IMG/VR virus record: IMGVR_UViG_3300012936_000232
Coordinates: 1-20,847 of that record
Source of the DNA: a virus
Strand: one strand, 5' to 3'
Length of the DNA stretch: 20,847 nucleotides
Positions 5,779 through 12,115 of this stretch are shown in pieces. The position numbers were made by a program, and so were the translations under genes. The notes below the pieces were generated by a model that was not told the origin of the DNA, did no database searches, and saw nothing but the letters and a program-made list of their open reading frames with translations. Each line of letters begins with the position of its first letter. Positions within the stretch are counted from its first letter, which is position 1.

Positions 5779-6462
5779 CTATCTCGGAAGAAAAACTCTT
5801 GCAGGGGCCCCGCCATAGTGATAAACCATTTGAGAGGCAATATGATCAGAAGCTTCTTGTCCATTACCAAGTGCAACTGAAATGTGTCCGCTTCTGCTAG
5901 TACCTTTACCCCAAACAACAATTGCTCCTGCCGGTAAGTTAATTAAACTTCTTTCCCATACTTCAAAGAAATGTGAAGAAGAAGCAAACTGATCTGCAGC
6001 TTGGTAAGCATGACCACCCCAGAGAAAAGGTCCAGTTATTCTTTCTACAGCATCAGCGACGGCATTATAACACCATCCAACTGTTCCTCTTCTGCTAGCT
6101 TCCCAATATGCTTCGTCGGCAATTCTATTTCCTTTTACTGAATTATAATCACTTTGAGGTAAATTTCCTGTTTGCTGGTTGCTTTCCCAAGAAGATTCAT
6201 CAAGACTTTGTGATGGAGAAATATTTTGCTCATGACAAGAGTTATATATATTTCCTCTTTCAACACAATGACATCCTTCACCATTGCAATAATGTGTTAA
6301 AGTTTGAACACCTGACGTTACTGCATATTTGCTCCAAATACAGCCTAAGCTACATTCACTTCCAATTAAACTTTTTTTAGATGCGTCATTTAATCTTTCG
6401 TTTTCTTCGACTATATTAGAGCAACCTAGTAAAAAAATAAATGTGTACAAAAAAAATTTCAA
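5779..6462 (-). CDS. CHAP/NlpC-type peptidoglycan hydrolase, lipoprotein (lysin)
   Basis: This is a 227-residue cell-wall hydrolase. The C-terminal domain (about 110-227) has the cysteine nucleophile in GWCYNAVADAVE (Cys131) and the catalytic histidine in RSGHISVALGNG (His193), with AGAIVVWGKG before it, as in CHAP/NlpC-P60 amidases or endopeptidases. Residues 1-14 (MKFFLYTFIFLLGC) form a short lipoprotein signal with Cys14, which is unusual for a phage endolysin. Between them lies a Cys-rich segment (Cys37, 41, 59, 64, 66, 76), possibly a disulphide-bonded binding module. The start is TTG, placed by AAGGAGAAAATT. It is next to membrane genes that could be holin or spanin. The domain call is good; lysis role and lipid anchoring are inferred. 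It could instead be a virion or envelope-remodelling enzyme. Confidence 0.82.
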   Translation of the reverse strand: MKFFLYTFIFLLGCSNIVEENERLNDASKKSLIGSECSLGCIWSKYAVTSGVQTLTHYCNGEGCHCVERGNIYNSCHEQNISPSQSLDESSWESNQQTGNLPQSDYNSVKGNRIADEAYWEASRRGTVGWCYNAVADAVERITGPFLWGGHAYQAADQFASSSHFFEVWERSLINLPAGAIVVWGKGTSRSGHISVALGNGQEASDHIASQMVYHYGGAPARVFLPR

Positions 6463-6497
6463 AATTTTCTCCTTTTTTAGTATTATTAAAATACTTT

Positions 6498-7109
6498 TTA
6501 TTTTTTATTAAAATCTTTCCAAAACTGATCATCTAATTGATCGTCTAATTCTTTTTTTGGAGACAAGTCTTTTGGTTTTATAGTAGAAGGAGTAGATTCT
6601 TCAGGATTTTCATCAATTCTAGAGTTAAATGTTCTCATATTTTTTGGTGCATCACTGACTAGCTCTTCGTTTTTAATTTCTTTTGGTATCCACTTTTCTA
6701 TTTCTTTTTTGCTTTTACTGTCAATCCTACCTATTTTCATAAGATTTTCAATTCCAACAAAGATTGAAAGTCTATTTATTACTTCATGTTGTAGACCTTG
6801 AAGTTGCATTCTAAGATTTTCTTTATCCATTTGTGCATCTCTAAGTCTACTAATAAGAGTTGACCTGTCATCATTTAACTTTATAATTTCTTCTTTTAAA
6901 TCTTTTATATCGTCAGGGTCGCGGCCGCTAAAGATAGAAATCATTGATGAGATACTACCAATAATCATACCGACAATACCAACTATAACGTCTTTGTTTT
7001 TATCAGGAATATGCATATAAGTAAAGAAAAATATAAGGCCAATGACCATTACTAAAAATATTAAAGATGCAACCCAGCTTCTTTTTCCTTTATCTGAGAA
7101 CCAATTCAT
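6498..7109 (-). CDS. Two-TM coiled-coil membrane protein, 203 aa
   Basis: Residues 12-32 (WVASLIFLVMVIGLIFFFTY) and about 40-61 (VIVGIVGMIIGSISSMISIF) are two membrane helices joined by a short loop (MHIPDKNKD). They are followed by a heptad-patterned coiled coil (about 66-113, DLKEEIIKLNDDRSTLISRL) and a charged, Pro/Glu/Asp-rich C-terminal tail ending in DDQLDDQFWKDFNKK. The hairpin topology leaves both ends on the cytoplasmic side. Located directly upstream of the lysin gene and 4 bases downstream of the next membrane gene, it is a candidate holin or lysis regulator, but no named holin family is evident. A weak AT hairpin (AGTATT, loop, AATACT; 6479-6495) lies between its stop and the lysin start. 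Confidence 0.75.
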   Translation of the reverse strand: MNWFSDKGKRSWVASLIFLVMVIGLIFFFTYMHIPDKNKDVIVGIVGMIIGSISSMISIFSGRDPDDIKDLKEEIIKLNDDRSTLISRLRDAQMDKENLRMQLQGLQHEVINRLSIFVGIENLMKIGRIDSKSKKEIEKWIPKEIKNEELVSDAPKNMRTFNSRIDENPEESTPSTIKPKDLSPKKELDDQLDDQFWKDFNKK

Positions 7110-7113
7110 AATA

Positions 7114-7383
7114 TCACGCTGACTTTTCGTTTTCGTTTTCTTTCATAATTTCTAAAGTTAAAACTCTTCTGTCAATTGAACTAACTTGTGAAGACATTTT
7201 TTCTTTAGAGTTTTCCATATCAGAGACTTTTTCGCCTAGATGATCAACTTTTTGAGCAATTAAGTCGCATTTTTTTTCGACAACATTGAACTTGTTAGAC
7301 ATTATCCAGACTCCTGCCATGATGGAAGCAATAACAGGTGCACTTTGAGATATTAAATTAAGAACTGCTTCCATTATTTGCAC
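7114..7383 (-). CDS. Small one-TM coiled-coil protein, holin/spanin candidate
   Basis: The 89-residue product has one hydrophobic helix (about 5-29, EAVLNLISQSAPVIASIMAG then VWIM), followed by a long heptad pattern (33-80: VVEKKCDLIAQKVDHLGEKV, SQVSSIDRRVLTLEIMKEN). One TM helix plus a coiled coil is the architecture of i-spanin (Rz) subunits and of some small holins. No matching o-spanin lipoprotein is obvious, although lipoproteins lie nearby (6462, 5059). It overlaps the upstream gene by 10 bases, so expression is coupled. The assignment rests on topology and neighbours only. Confidence 0.7.
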   Translation of the reverse strand: MQIMEAVLNLISQSAPVIASIMAGVWIMSNKFNVVEKKCDLIAQKVDHLGEKVSDMENSKEKMSSQVSSIDRRVLTLEIMKENENEKSA

Positions 7384-7844
7384 TCACAAACTTGTTTTCC
7401 GCATTTAACACAAACAGTATCTTCTAAGTGTGAATCTTCTTTGTCAGATTTTTTACTTTCTTCTTCTTTTTTTTCCAAAGCTTCTTTAATAATTTGTGCT
7501 TCTAGGTCGTCATCAATACCATTGTTGTTTTCATCTTTAATTTGAGGTGTTTCTTCAACTGTTTCAACAAGTTGATTAAGAAGCTTATTTTTACTTCCTA
7601 AATGACCTTTTAACATCATTATAAGAAAAGTTGCGCCACTTCCTCCCATTAAACCTATGAGAAGTTGTTTTCTTGTTGGTTCATTTTCACCATCACAAAT
7701 GAACCATGCTGTGGCAATTCCAATAATTGTAGAGATAAATCTTTGTAAACCTTTTTTACCCTTAAGTTTTAAAGAGCGTTTAAGGCCTTCAGTGCCAACA
7801 TAAGCAACACCAGCACAAATAAGTAATAGTTCTGTAACGGGCAT
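7374..7844 (-). CDS. Three-TM membrane protein with acidic Ca-like and Cys tail
   Basis: Residues about 4-18, 36-50 and 60-79 are three hydrophobic helices (ELLLICAGVAYVG; FISTIIGIATAWFIC; QLLIGLMGGSGATFLIMMLK) separated by basic or acidic loops, a compact phage-holin-like layout. After them come the DENNNGIDDDLEA motif (104-116), which matches the D-x-N-x-N-G-I-x-D pattern of calcium-binding thrombospondin type 3 or dockerin-like loops, a long lysine/glutamate helix, and CVKCGKQVCEC at the C-terminus (Cys145, 148, 153, 155), a possible zinc knuckle. The start is set by an excellent AGGAGGT seven bases before the ATG. A membrane lysis protein is my best guess; both metal motifs are read by eye. 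Confidence 0.72.
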   Translation of the reverse strand: MPVTELLLICAGVAYVGTEGLKRSLKLKGKKGLQRFISTIIGIATAWFICDGENEPTRKQLLIGLMGGSGATFLIMMLKGHLGSKNKLLNQLVETVEETPQIKDENNNGIDDDLEAQIIKEALEKKEEESKKSDKEDSHLEDTVCVKCGKQVCECK

Positions 7845-7880
7845 AACAGACCTCCTATAAAACTAATTATCAATGAGTAA

Positions 7881-8231
7881 TCAGTCCATCATGAAAGGTT
7901 TAGCAAATCCTTCTTTTAAAAGGATTTGATTTACAGAGTTATCATCTGAAATATCATTTTTATTTAAATAGACTTTACTTATCCATCTACCAAACTTGCC
8001 TTTTTTCATTACAACAAGATAAACATCTTTGTTTTTAATTAAGCTTTCTAGTTTTTCTTTTGCTTTATATCCAAGTTTTTTTTCCTGAAGGTCTTTTGTT
8101 CTAATTTCAGGTGTGTCTATGCCATAAAGTCTAAATTTTTCTTTTATTGTTATTTTAAAGCCTAAATCTACTAGACAAGTAATTGTATCTCCGTCATAAA
8201 CACTGACTACTTTTGCTTTATATGTAAACAT
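7881..8231 (-). CDS. Staphylococcal-nuclease-like (SNase/TNase) protein
   Basis: A 116-residue OB-fold nuclease of the thermonuclease family. Seen motifs are VYDGDTIT (Asp13, Asp15), FRLYGIDTPE (Arg34, Asp39, Glu42) and GKFGRWISKVYL (Arg82), which align with Asp21, Arg35, Asp40, Glu43 and Arg87 of staphylococcal nuclease, plus the C-terminal NQILLKEGFAKPF signature. All expected catalytic residues are present, so calcium-dependent cleavage of DNA or RNA to 3'-phosphate products is plausible. There is no signal peptide, so it would act in the cytoplasm, perhaps in host nucleic-acid breakdown. It starts 2 bases after the stop of the cupin-like gene, in an operon-like arrangement with it and the gene at 9113. 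Confidence 0.9.
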   Translation of the reverse strand: MFTYKAKVVSVYDGDTITCLVDLGFKITIKEKFRLYGIDTPEIRTKDLQEKKLGYKAKEKLESLIKNKDVYLVVMKKGKFGRWISKVYLNKNDISDDNSVNQILLKEGFAKPFMMD

Positions 8232-8233
8232 TA

Positions 8234-8500
8234 TTATATCTCTTCAATTTTTATAATTAAATTATCGTCACCCTTAATCAGACGATGCCAAATTTTTGTC
8301 TCTATGACATAGGTTTTACCTTTTTGTAGGTTAAAAGGTATATTGTTATCTAGCTGAAATTTCCAATTATTTCCTGCAAGTATTGTTATTTTTCTATTAC
8401 TATCGTCTCTATGCCATTTTAAGTCTGTTTCTTGTAGACTACTATTGAATTTTCTAATTATAAAGTTTTCTATTTTTATGTCTTTATATGGTTTTGACAT
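8234..8500 (-). CDS. Small cupin-like protein, 88 aa
   Basis: The protein is made of short strands with a metal-type histidine pattern: WHRDDSNRKITIL (His30, Asp32 or Asp33), then WKFQLDNN, PFNLQKGKTYVIE, and IWHRLIKG (His72). An HxD ... H arrangement with strands ending in a P-x-x-L-x-x-G-x-x-x-x-I turn is what small cupins and the jelly-roll core of 2-oxoglutarate oxygenases show, but at 88 residues only a minimal barrel fits and the 2-oxoglutarate-binding arginine is not clear. I recall very similar short proteins in uncultured marine phages. It is tightly packed between the nuclease gene (2 bases) and the gene at 8502 (1 base). Confidence 0.68.
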   Translation of the reverse strand: MSKPYKDIKIENFIIRKFNSSLQETDLKWHRDDSNRKITILAGNNWKFQLDNNIPFNLQKGKTYVIETKIWHRLIKGDDNLIIKIEEI

Positions 8501-8501
8501 T

Positions 8502-9113
8502 TTACCATCTTCCTGGAAATTTAAGCCCTAGCTGTTTCTTATATCTATGAATATTACATGACCAATATCTAGCTTTCCACTTAGGACCTGGGTCTGTATC
8601 ACATTTATGTCTTGCTAGAAAAGATTTTCTAGCAGCAGCATTTTTAGAAATTCTCATTCCAGGTTGACCGAATCCAACTTTAACAACGTTGCCTTTTGCA
8701 TTTTTTGTATAAACAACAAATTTTTTCTTGCCGCCGCTAGCTCTTTTAGGTTTATTTAGCTTGACTTTTTTGCCTCGATACTCAGCTTCATTAATTTCTC
8801 TGACGTATTCTAAAGGAAAATCTAAAGGAACAACTTTATCCTTATAAGTGCCAAAATAACCAATGTCTGTGTTTTTTAGAAGCCAGCTATCGTTTTCACA
8901 CAAGAAAATAATTCTATTTTCTATAAGACAATTTCTTGCTTCGAAAAATAGTTTAAAATATTCTGCACTACCCATACGATAAATCGTTTCAGACAAAGGA
9001 ATGTTATTATCAATATGGTGCTTTAAACTTTCTGAAAGTGTTCCATTTTTTAAAATGTAATAGTTTTTATTGTAAATTTTATTAAATATAGACTCAGCTA
9101 AAGACTTACTCAT
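8502..9113 (-). CDS. Conserved marine-phage-type protein with basic Cys C-terminal domain
   Basis: Two parts are visible. Residues about 24-115 carry LKHHIDNNIPLSETIYRMGS, EYFKLFFEARN and a segment ending in EINEAEYRGKKVKLNKPKR; residues 118-190 are a basic domain with KKFVVYTKNAKGNVVKVGFG, then ARKSFLARHKC (Cys171) and ARYWSCNIHR (Cys186). I recognise both as recurrent in T4-like marine phages (the second as a DUF5872-like domain), where no function is established to my knowledge. Structural or capsid-associated roles have been suggested only by context. It is the first gene of the minus-strand block, so it probably lies nearest the promoter. No signal peptide. AAGG sits six bases before the ATG. 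Confidence 0.78.
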   Translation of the reverse strand: MSKSLAESIFNKIYNKNYYILKNGTLSESLKHHIDNNIPLSETIYRMGSAEYFKLFFEARNCLIENRIIFLCENDSWLLKNTDIGYFGTYKDKVVPLDFPLEYVREINEAEYRGKKVKLNKPKRASGGKKKFVVYTKNAKGNVVKVGFGQPGMRISKNAAARKSFLARHKCDTDPGPKWKARYWSCNIHRYKKQLGLKFPGRW

Positions 9114-9158
9114 GCTACCTTACCTATTTATTGTTAAGTATTATTCAAGGAATTTATA

Positions 9159-9467
9159 ATGAATTTATTAAAAAAATATATTAAGAATATTATAACTGAA
9201 GAAGTTGGTAGAGACTATGCTTCAACAAGAAAAGATACTTTTAGTTTAGACGGAGACGATGTATTAAAAAACGTTGTTAATATAGAGATAGTACCTGACA
9301 CTATGAGTGGTAAGAATATTGTTTATATAACGTTAAACAATAAAGAATACTATCCAGCTTTAAAAAACTTTTTAGGAAATTATGCTTATAAAAATAGTCA
9401 TGAAGAAGCTATAATTGAAAAAGAAAAAGCTTTAGAAAGAATAAAAAACATTTTATTTAACTTGTGA
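9159..9467 (+). CDS. Small protein with degenerate N-terminal tag, 102 aa
   Basis: The start ATG follows CAAGGAATTTATA (AAGGA site). Residues 1-17 (MNLLKKYIKNIITEEVG) are a lysine-rich variant of the N-terminal tag of the genes at 1296-3637. The rest has alternating strands and a C-terminal helix: DVLKNVVNIEIVPDT, NIVYITLNNKEYYPALKNF, then a lysine/glutamate-rich helix (EEAIIEKEKALERIKNILF). No known motif. It is divergent from the minus-strand block (45 bases apart), and both genes must start from that gap or from within each other. A frame beginning at 9464 (GTG/ATG overlapping this stop) again has a tag-like start but no ribosome site; see findings. Confidence 0.7.
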   Translation: MNLLKKYIKNIITEEVGRDYASTRKDTFSLDGDDVLKNVVNIEIVPDTMSGKNIVYITLNNKEYYPALKNFLGNYAYKNSHEEAIIEKEKALERIKNILFNL

Positions 9468-9631
9468 TGTATAAAAGAAATTTAAAAAATATAATAAAGT
9501 CGATTAATATTGAAAATGAAGTATTCATTGAATATTTTGTTTTTTCGTTTATAATGTGCTGTTACATACTAATATTATTTAATGAAGTTTTAAATAAGTT
9601 TTATTTAATTACTAGATACGGTTCGATTCCG
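9468..9631. other. Short gap with tRNA T-arm-like remnant and AT hairpin
   Basis: No well-supported gene fills this gap between convergent genes. It contains a perfect hairpin TTAAATAA-GTT-TTATTTAA (9590-9608) and, at 9617-9633, TACGG-TTCGATT-CCGTT, the form of a tRNA T-arm with four of five pairs and the standard loop. Seven bases after it (9634-9640) could be the 3' half of an acceptor stem, but I could not find a matching 5' half, D-arm or anticodon arm upstream, so an intact tRNA is not supported. Confidence 0.4.
9590..9608. repeat. AT-only hairpin between convergent genes
   Basis: An eight-base perfect inverted repeat with a three-base loop sits between the stop of the plus-strand gene (9467) and the stop of the minus-strand gene (9632). 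It could weakly terminate both transcripts, but it has no G/C pairs and no U-run. A third copy of TTATTTAA lies at 9632-9639. Confidence 0.35.
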
Positions 9632-9844
9632 TTATTTAAGCTTTTGTTTAATAATGCTTTTATCGCGATAAAACATATCATGATATTTTTGAAGCATTTC
9701 TTTAACAAGGTCTTGAATAAGACTTTCAAGTTCTTTCTCTTTGAGTAAATCTTTTTTAAGATTACTATATTGATTTTTAATTTCTTTTTTAGCAATTCTT
9801 TTAGAAATTTTTTCAATTTCTTTTTTATTTTCTATTTTAGGCAT
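9632..9844 (-). CDS. Small lysine-rich helical protein, 70 aa
   Basis: I place the start at the ATG at 9844 (MPKIENKKEIEKISKRIAKK) because GAGGAT lies five bases upstream; a longer frame from 9871 has no such site. The protein is almost wholly charged helix, with the conserved-looking end ESLIQDLVKEMLQKYHDMFY. I remember this tail pattern (MLQKYHDxFY/W followed by a basic RR or RDK segment) in small proteins of marine T4-like phages of unknown function. It reads toward the gene at 9159 and is divergent from the helicase gene, whose start is only 19 bases away. Predicted coiled-coil, cytoplasmic. Function unknown. Confidence 0.65.
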   Translation of the reverse strand: MPKIENKKEIEKISKRIAKKEIKNQYSNLKKDLLKEKELESLIQDLVKEMLQKYHDMFYRDKSIIKQKLK

Positions 9845-9849
9845 AAAAT

Positions 9850-9857
9850 CCTCGAGG
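9850..9857. promoter_or_regulatory. Palindromic CCTCGAGG serving both divergent ribosome sites
   Basis: CCTCGAGG is self-complementary, so each strand shows GAGG. On the plus strand it lies six bases before the TTG at 9864; on the minus strand five bases before the ATG at 9844. The same eight base pairs encode the Shine-Dalgarno of both genes. With starts 19 bases apart, the promoters must lie inside the opposite genes. Confidence 0.55.
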
Positions 9858-9863
9858 TAAATT

Positions 9864-11477
9864 TTGAACAAAGCTGAATGGATTAAATATTTTCCATATA
9901 ATGAAACTAGAACTCAGCAAGAAAATGCAATAAATAAAGTTTTAGAAGGTTTTAATAATAATAAAAAATATGCTGTTGTTGAGTGTGGAACAGGTGTAGG
10001 AAAATCTGCAATAGGATTAACAATTGCTAGGTATCTAAATAATAAATATCAAAATGATGACGATAATGGTTGTTATTTTTTAACTACACAGAAAATCTTG
10101 CAAGAGCAATATGAAAAAGACTTTGAAAAGATAGGAATGAAAAGTCTTTATAGTAGTAACAACTACACTTGTAAAAAAGAAAAAAAGTCTTCTTGTAAAG
10201 AAATTCAAGACTTAATTAGACAAGGTACAACAAAGCCTCAGCTTGAAACATGTGCTTATGACTGTATTTACAAGTCTAAAAAGAAAGAGTTTTGTGACTC
10301 TGAATTGTCAATTACAAATTTTTCTTATTTCTTGACAGAAAAGAATTATAATGGTAAGACTCCAAGAAAAAAGATTTTAGTAGTTGATGAAGCTCATAAT
10401 CTTGAGAATGAGCTTTCAAGATTTATTGAAATTACAGTATCACAGCACTTCGCTGAAAATGTTTTAAAAATTAAAATGCCTAAATTGTCAACACAATTTC
10501 AGTCATTTAATTGGGTAAAAAACGTTTATTTACCGCATTTAACAAAAGTATCAGTAAATTTAAATAATAAATTACAAAATCTAGGCATTACGTCACAAAA
10601 ACTAGCTGAACTTAAATCACTGCATCACAAGGTTCAATTAATTAATTCGCATTTGACTAAGATTAAACAATTTATTGAAATTTACGACAAAGACAATTGG
10701 GTTTTTGAAACTTCTCATACAGATAAAAAAAATAAAATTAAGCTTATATTTAAGCCAATTGAAGTTTCAAAGTATTCACATGAGTATCTTTTAAATAATG
10801 CAGACTACATTATTTTTATGTCAGCAACAATTATTTCTCAACAAGGTTTTTGTGAGCTAGTTGGAATCGATGAAGATAAAACAGTTTTTGTCAAAGAAGA
10901 GTCACCTTTTGACCCTAAAAAAAGACCAATTGTGTTTTTAAATACTGGAAGTATGTCTGCTAATAATATTGATAAAACTTTACCTAAAATTAGAGTTACT
11001 ATCAATGACATATTAGATCAGCATAAAGGTGAAAAAGGTATTATTCATACACATAATATTAAGATTGCTGAATTTATTAAGCATGCAGTTAGGAATAAAA
11101 GACTTAAAGTTGCCTATGGCGCAAATAGAGAAAAGCTGTTAGAGGAGCACTGTCGCAGCTCTAATGATACTGTCCTTGTCTCACCTTCAATGTCAGAAGG
11201 AGTTGATTTAAAAGGTGACTTAAGCAAGTTTCAAGTAATTTGTAAAATGCCATTTCCATACTTAGGTGACAAAGTATGTAGAAAGAAAATGAATAAGTGG
11301 AAGTGGTGGTATAATATGCAAACTGTTAGAACAATTGTACAGTCTGTTGGTAGAAGTATTAGAAATCATGAAGATGAAGCTATTACTTATATTTTAGATA
11401 GCGACTGGAAGAGAATTATGAATAGAAGTTATGATATGTTCCCTGAAGACTTTTTTAAGTCATATTGTGAGTTATAA
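9864..11477 (+). CDS. DinG/XPD-type Fe-S superfamily 2 DNA helicase
   Basis: A 537-residue ATP-dependent 5'-3' helicase of the DinG/XPD/Rad3 group. Seen in order: a Q-motif-like RTQQENA (16-22), Walker A CGTGVGKS (41-48), five Cys in the Fe-S region (Cys103, 111, 130, 134, 144; four would hold a [4Fe-4S] cluster), DEAH (175-178), the MSATI motif III-like sequence in the middle, SEGVDLKGD (about 444-452, motif V) and QSVGRSIRN (493-501, motif VI with arginine finger). The start is TTG, fixed by GAGG five to six bases before it. It probably unwinds recombination or damaged DNA intermediates or R-loops during phage replication. It opens a plus-strand train: the Nudix ATG begins 1 base after its TAA. 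The family call is strong; cellular role inferred. Confidence 0.95.
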   Translation: MNKAEWIKYFPYNETRTQQENAINKVLEGFNNNKKYAVVECGTGVGKSAIGLTIARYLNNKYQNDDDNGCYFLTTQKILQEQYEKDFEKIGMKSLYSSNNYTCKKEKKSSCKEIQDLIRQGTTKPQLETCAYDCIYKSKKKEFCDSELSITNFSYFLTEKNYNGKTPRKKILVVDEAHNLENELSRFIEITVSQHFAENVLKIKMPKLSTQFQSFNWVKNVYLPHLTKVSVNLNNKLQNLGITSQKLAELKSLHHKVQLINSHLTKIKQFIEIYDKDNWVFETSHTDKKNKIKLIFKPIEVSKYSHEYLLNNADYIIFMSATIISQQGFCELVGIDEDKTVFVKEESPFDPKKRPIVFLNTGSMSANNIDKTLPKIRVTINDILDQHKGEKGIIHTHNIKIAEFIKHAVRNKRLKVAYGANREKLLEEHCRSSNDTVLVSPSMSEGVDLKGDLSKFQVICKMPFPYLGDKVCRKKMNKWKWWYNMQTVRTIVQSVGRSIRNHEDEAITYILDSDWKRIMNRSYDMFPEDFFKSYCEL

Positions 11478-11478
11478 A

Positions 11479-11922
11479 ATGGCTGGCGCAGGTTTTATAA
11501 TTTACAAAAGAGAAAATAATGAAAATTTATTTTTAACATTGGAAAAGTTTAGAAAAGATAGATACGGAAACCAGTTTGACATACCAAAAGGTGTTATTGA
11601 TGAAGGTGAAACAGCATTTGAAGCTGCTTGTAGAGAACTTTACGAAGAAGCAAATATTCAAGGCGACCAAATTAGTATTAAGCTTGATAAAGACTTTAAA
11701 ATGATAGTCATTAACCCAGATGGCGTTGATACAATGACTTTATATTTAGCTGAATACATTGGTAAAGAAAGTGATAAAATAAAAGTATTGCCTAATCCTG
11801 ATACTAAAAAGTATGAGCACAAGAGTATTGGTTGGATGTTAGAAGAAGAAGCAGAAGAAAATTGTTTACAATATTTAAAAACTATTTTTAGAAAGGCAGC
11901 AAAAGTAGTAAATGAGTACTAG
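11479..11922 (+). CDS. Nudix hydrolase, 147 aa
   Basis: The Nudix box is at residues 38-60: Gly38, x5, Glu44, x7, Arg52-Glu53, Leu, x, Glu56-Glu57, with Asn59 where the consensus has Gly, so all metal-binding glutamates are kept. The preceding DIPKG and the start GAGFIIYKR are typical of (di)nucleoside polyphosphate/Ap4A-type Nudix enzymes. The expected reaction is hydrolysis of a nucleoside diphosphate linked to another moiety. I start at ATG 11479 (MAGAGF) instead of an in-frame upstream start at 11431, because the extra residues overlap the helicase and do not look like Nudix. Its stop overlaps the next gene by 11 bases, so it is translationally coupled. Possible roles are nucleotide-pool cleaning or cap/alarmone hydrolysis. 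Confidence 0.92.
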   Translation: MAGAGFIIYKRENNENLFLTLEKFRKDRYGNQFDIPKGVIDEGETAFEAACRELYEEANIQGDQISIKLDKDFKMIVINPDGVDTMTLYLAEYIGKESDKIKVLPNPDTKKYEHKSIGWMLEEEAEENCLQYLKTIFRKAAKVVNEY

Positions 11923-12115
11923 TACTAATATAGGATTTTCTGAAATTACTATGATGTCATCCGCAGCATCTTTATTTGCAACAGAAAATACAAATATATT
12001 TTTTGTTTTATTTACAGTTGCAACATTATCAGCGTTCTTCAGAGTTGTGCTTTCAGAAAAAAGAATTGAAGATATTAAATTTTTAGTATCTAAAAAAGAA
12101 GAAGAACATGAATAA
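11912..12115 (+). CDS. Small one-TM protein, 67 aa
   Basis: The ATG lies inside the end of the Nudix gene, and the gene overlaps the following one by 8 bases. Residues about 28-46 (NIFFVLFTVATLSAFFRVV) form one membrane helix, preceded by a Ser/Thr/Met-rich segment and followed by a charged coiled tail (SEKRIEDIKFLVSKKEEEHE). Single-helix proteins of this size are common in phages, and the function cannot be read from the sequence. I consider it real because of its packing in the operon and its codon use, not by similarity. Confidence 0.6.
   Translation: MSTSTNIGFSEITMMSSAASLFATENTNIFFVLFTVATLSAFFRVVLSEKRIEDIKFLVSKKEEEHE

Noticed and set aside
6479-6495. AGTATT/AATACT hairpin followed by T-rich sequence
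   Set aside because: It is T-tailed on the plus strand, where no gene ends, and lies inside a minus-strand operon; stem is only six AT-rich pairs.
9125-9132. Late-promoter-like AATAAATA (minus strand) before the gene at 9113
   Set aside because: Transcription from it would begin at or after the ribosome site, leaving no usable leader.
9568-9641. Complete tRNA gene
   Set aside because: Only the T-arm can be drawn; acceptor, D and anticodon stems do not pair.
9464-9748. Plus-strand frame of 94 codons with a hydrophobic body
   Set aside because: No ribosome site, overlaps the well-supported minus-strand gene at 9632-9844, and the second half is poor in complexity; only its tag-like start is kept as an observation.
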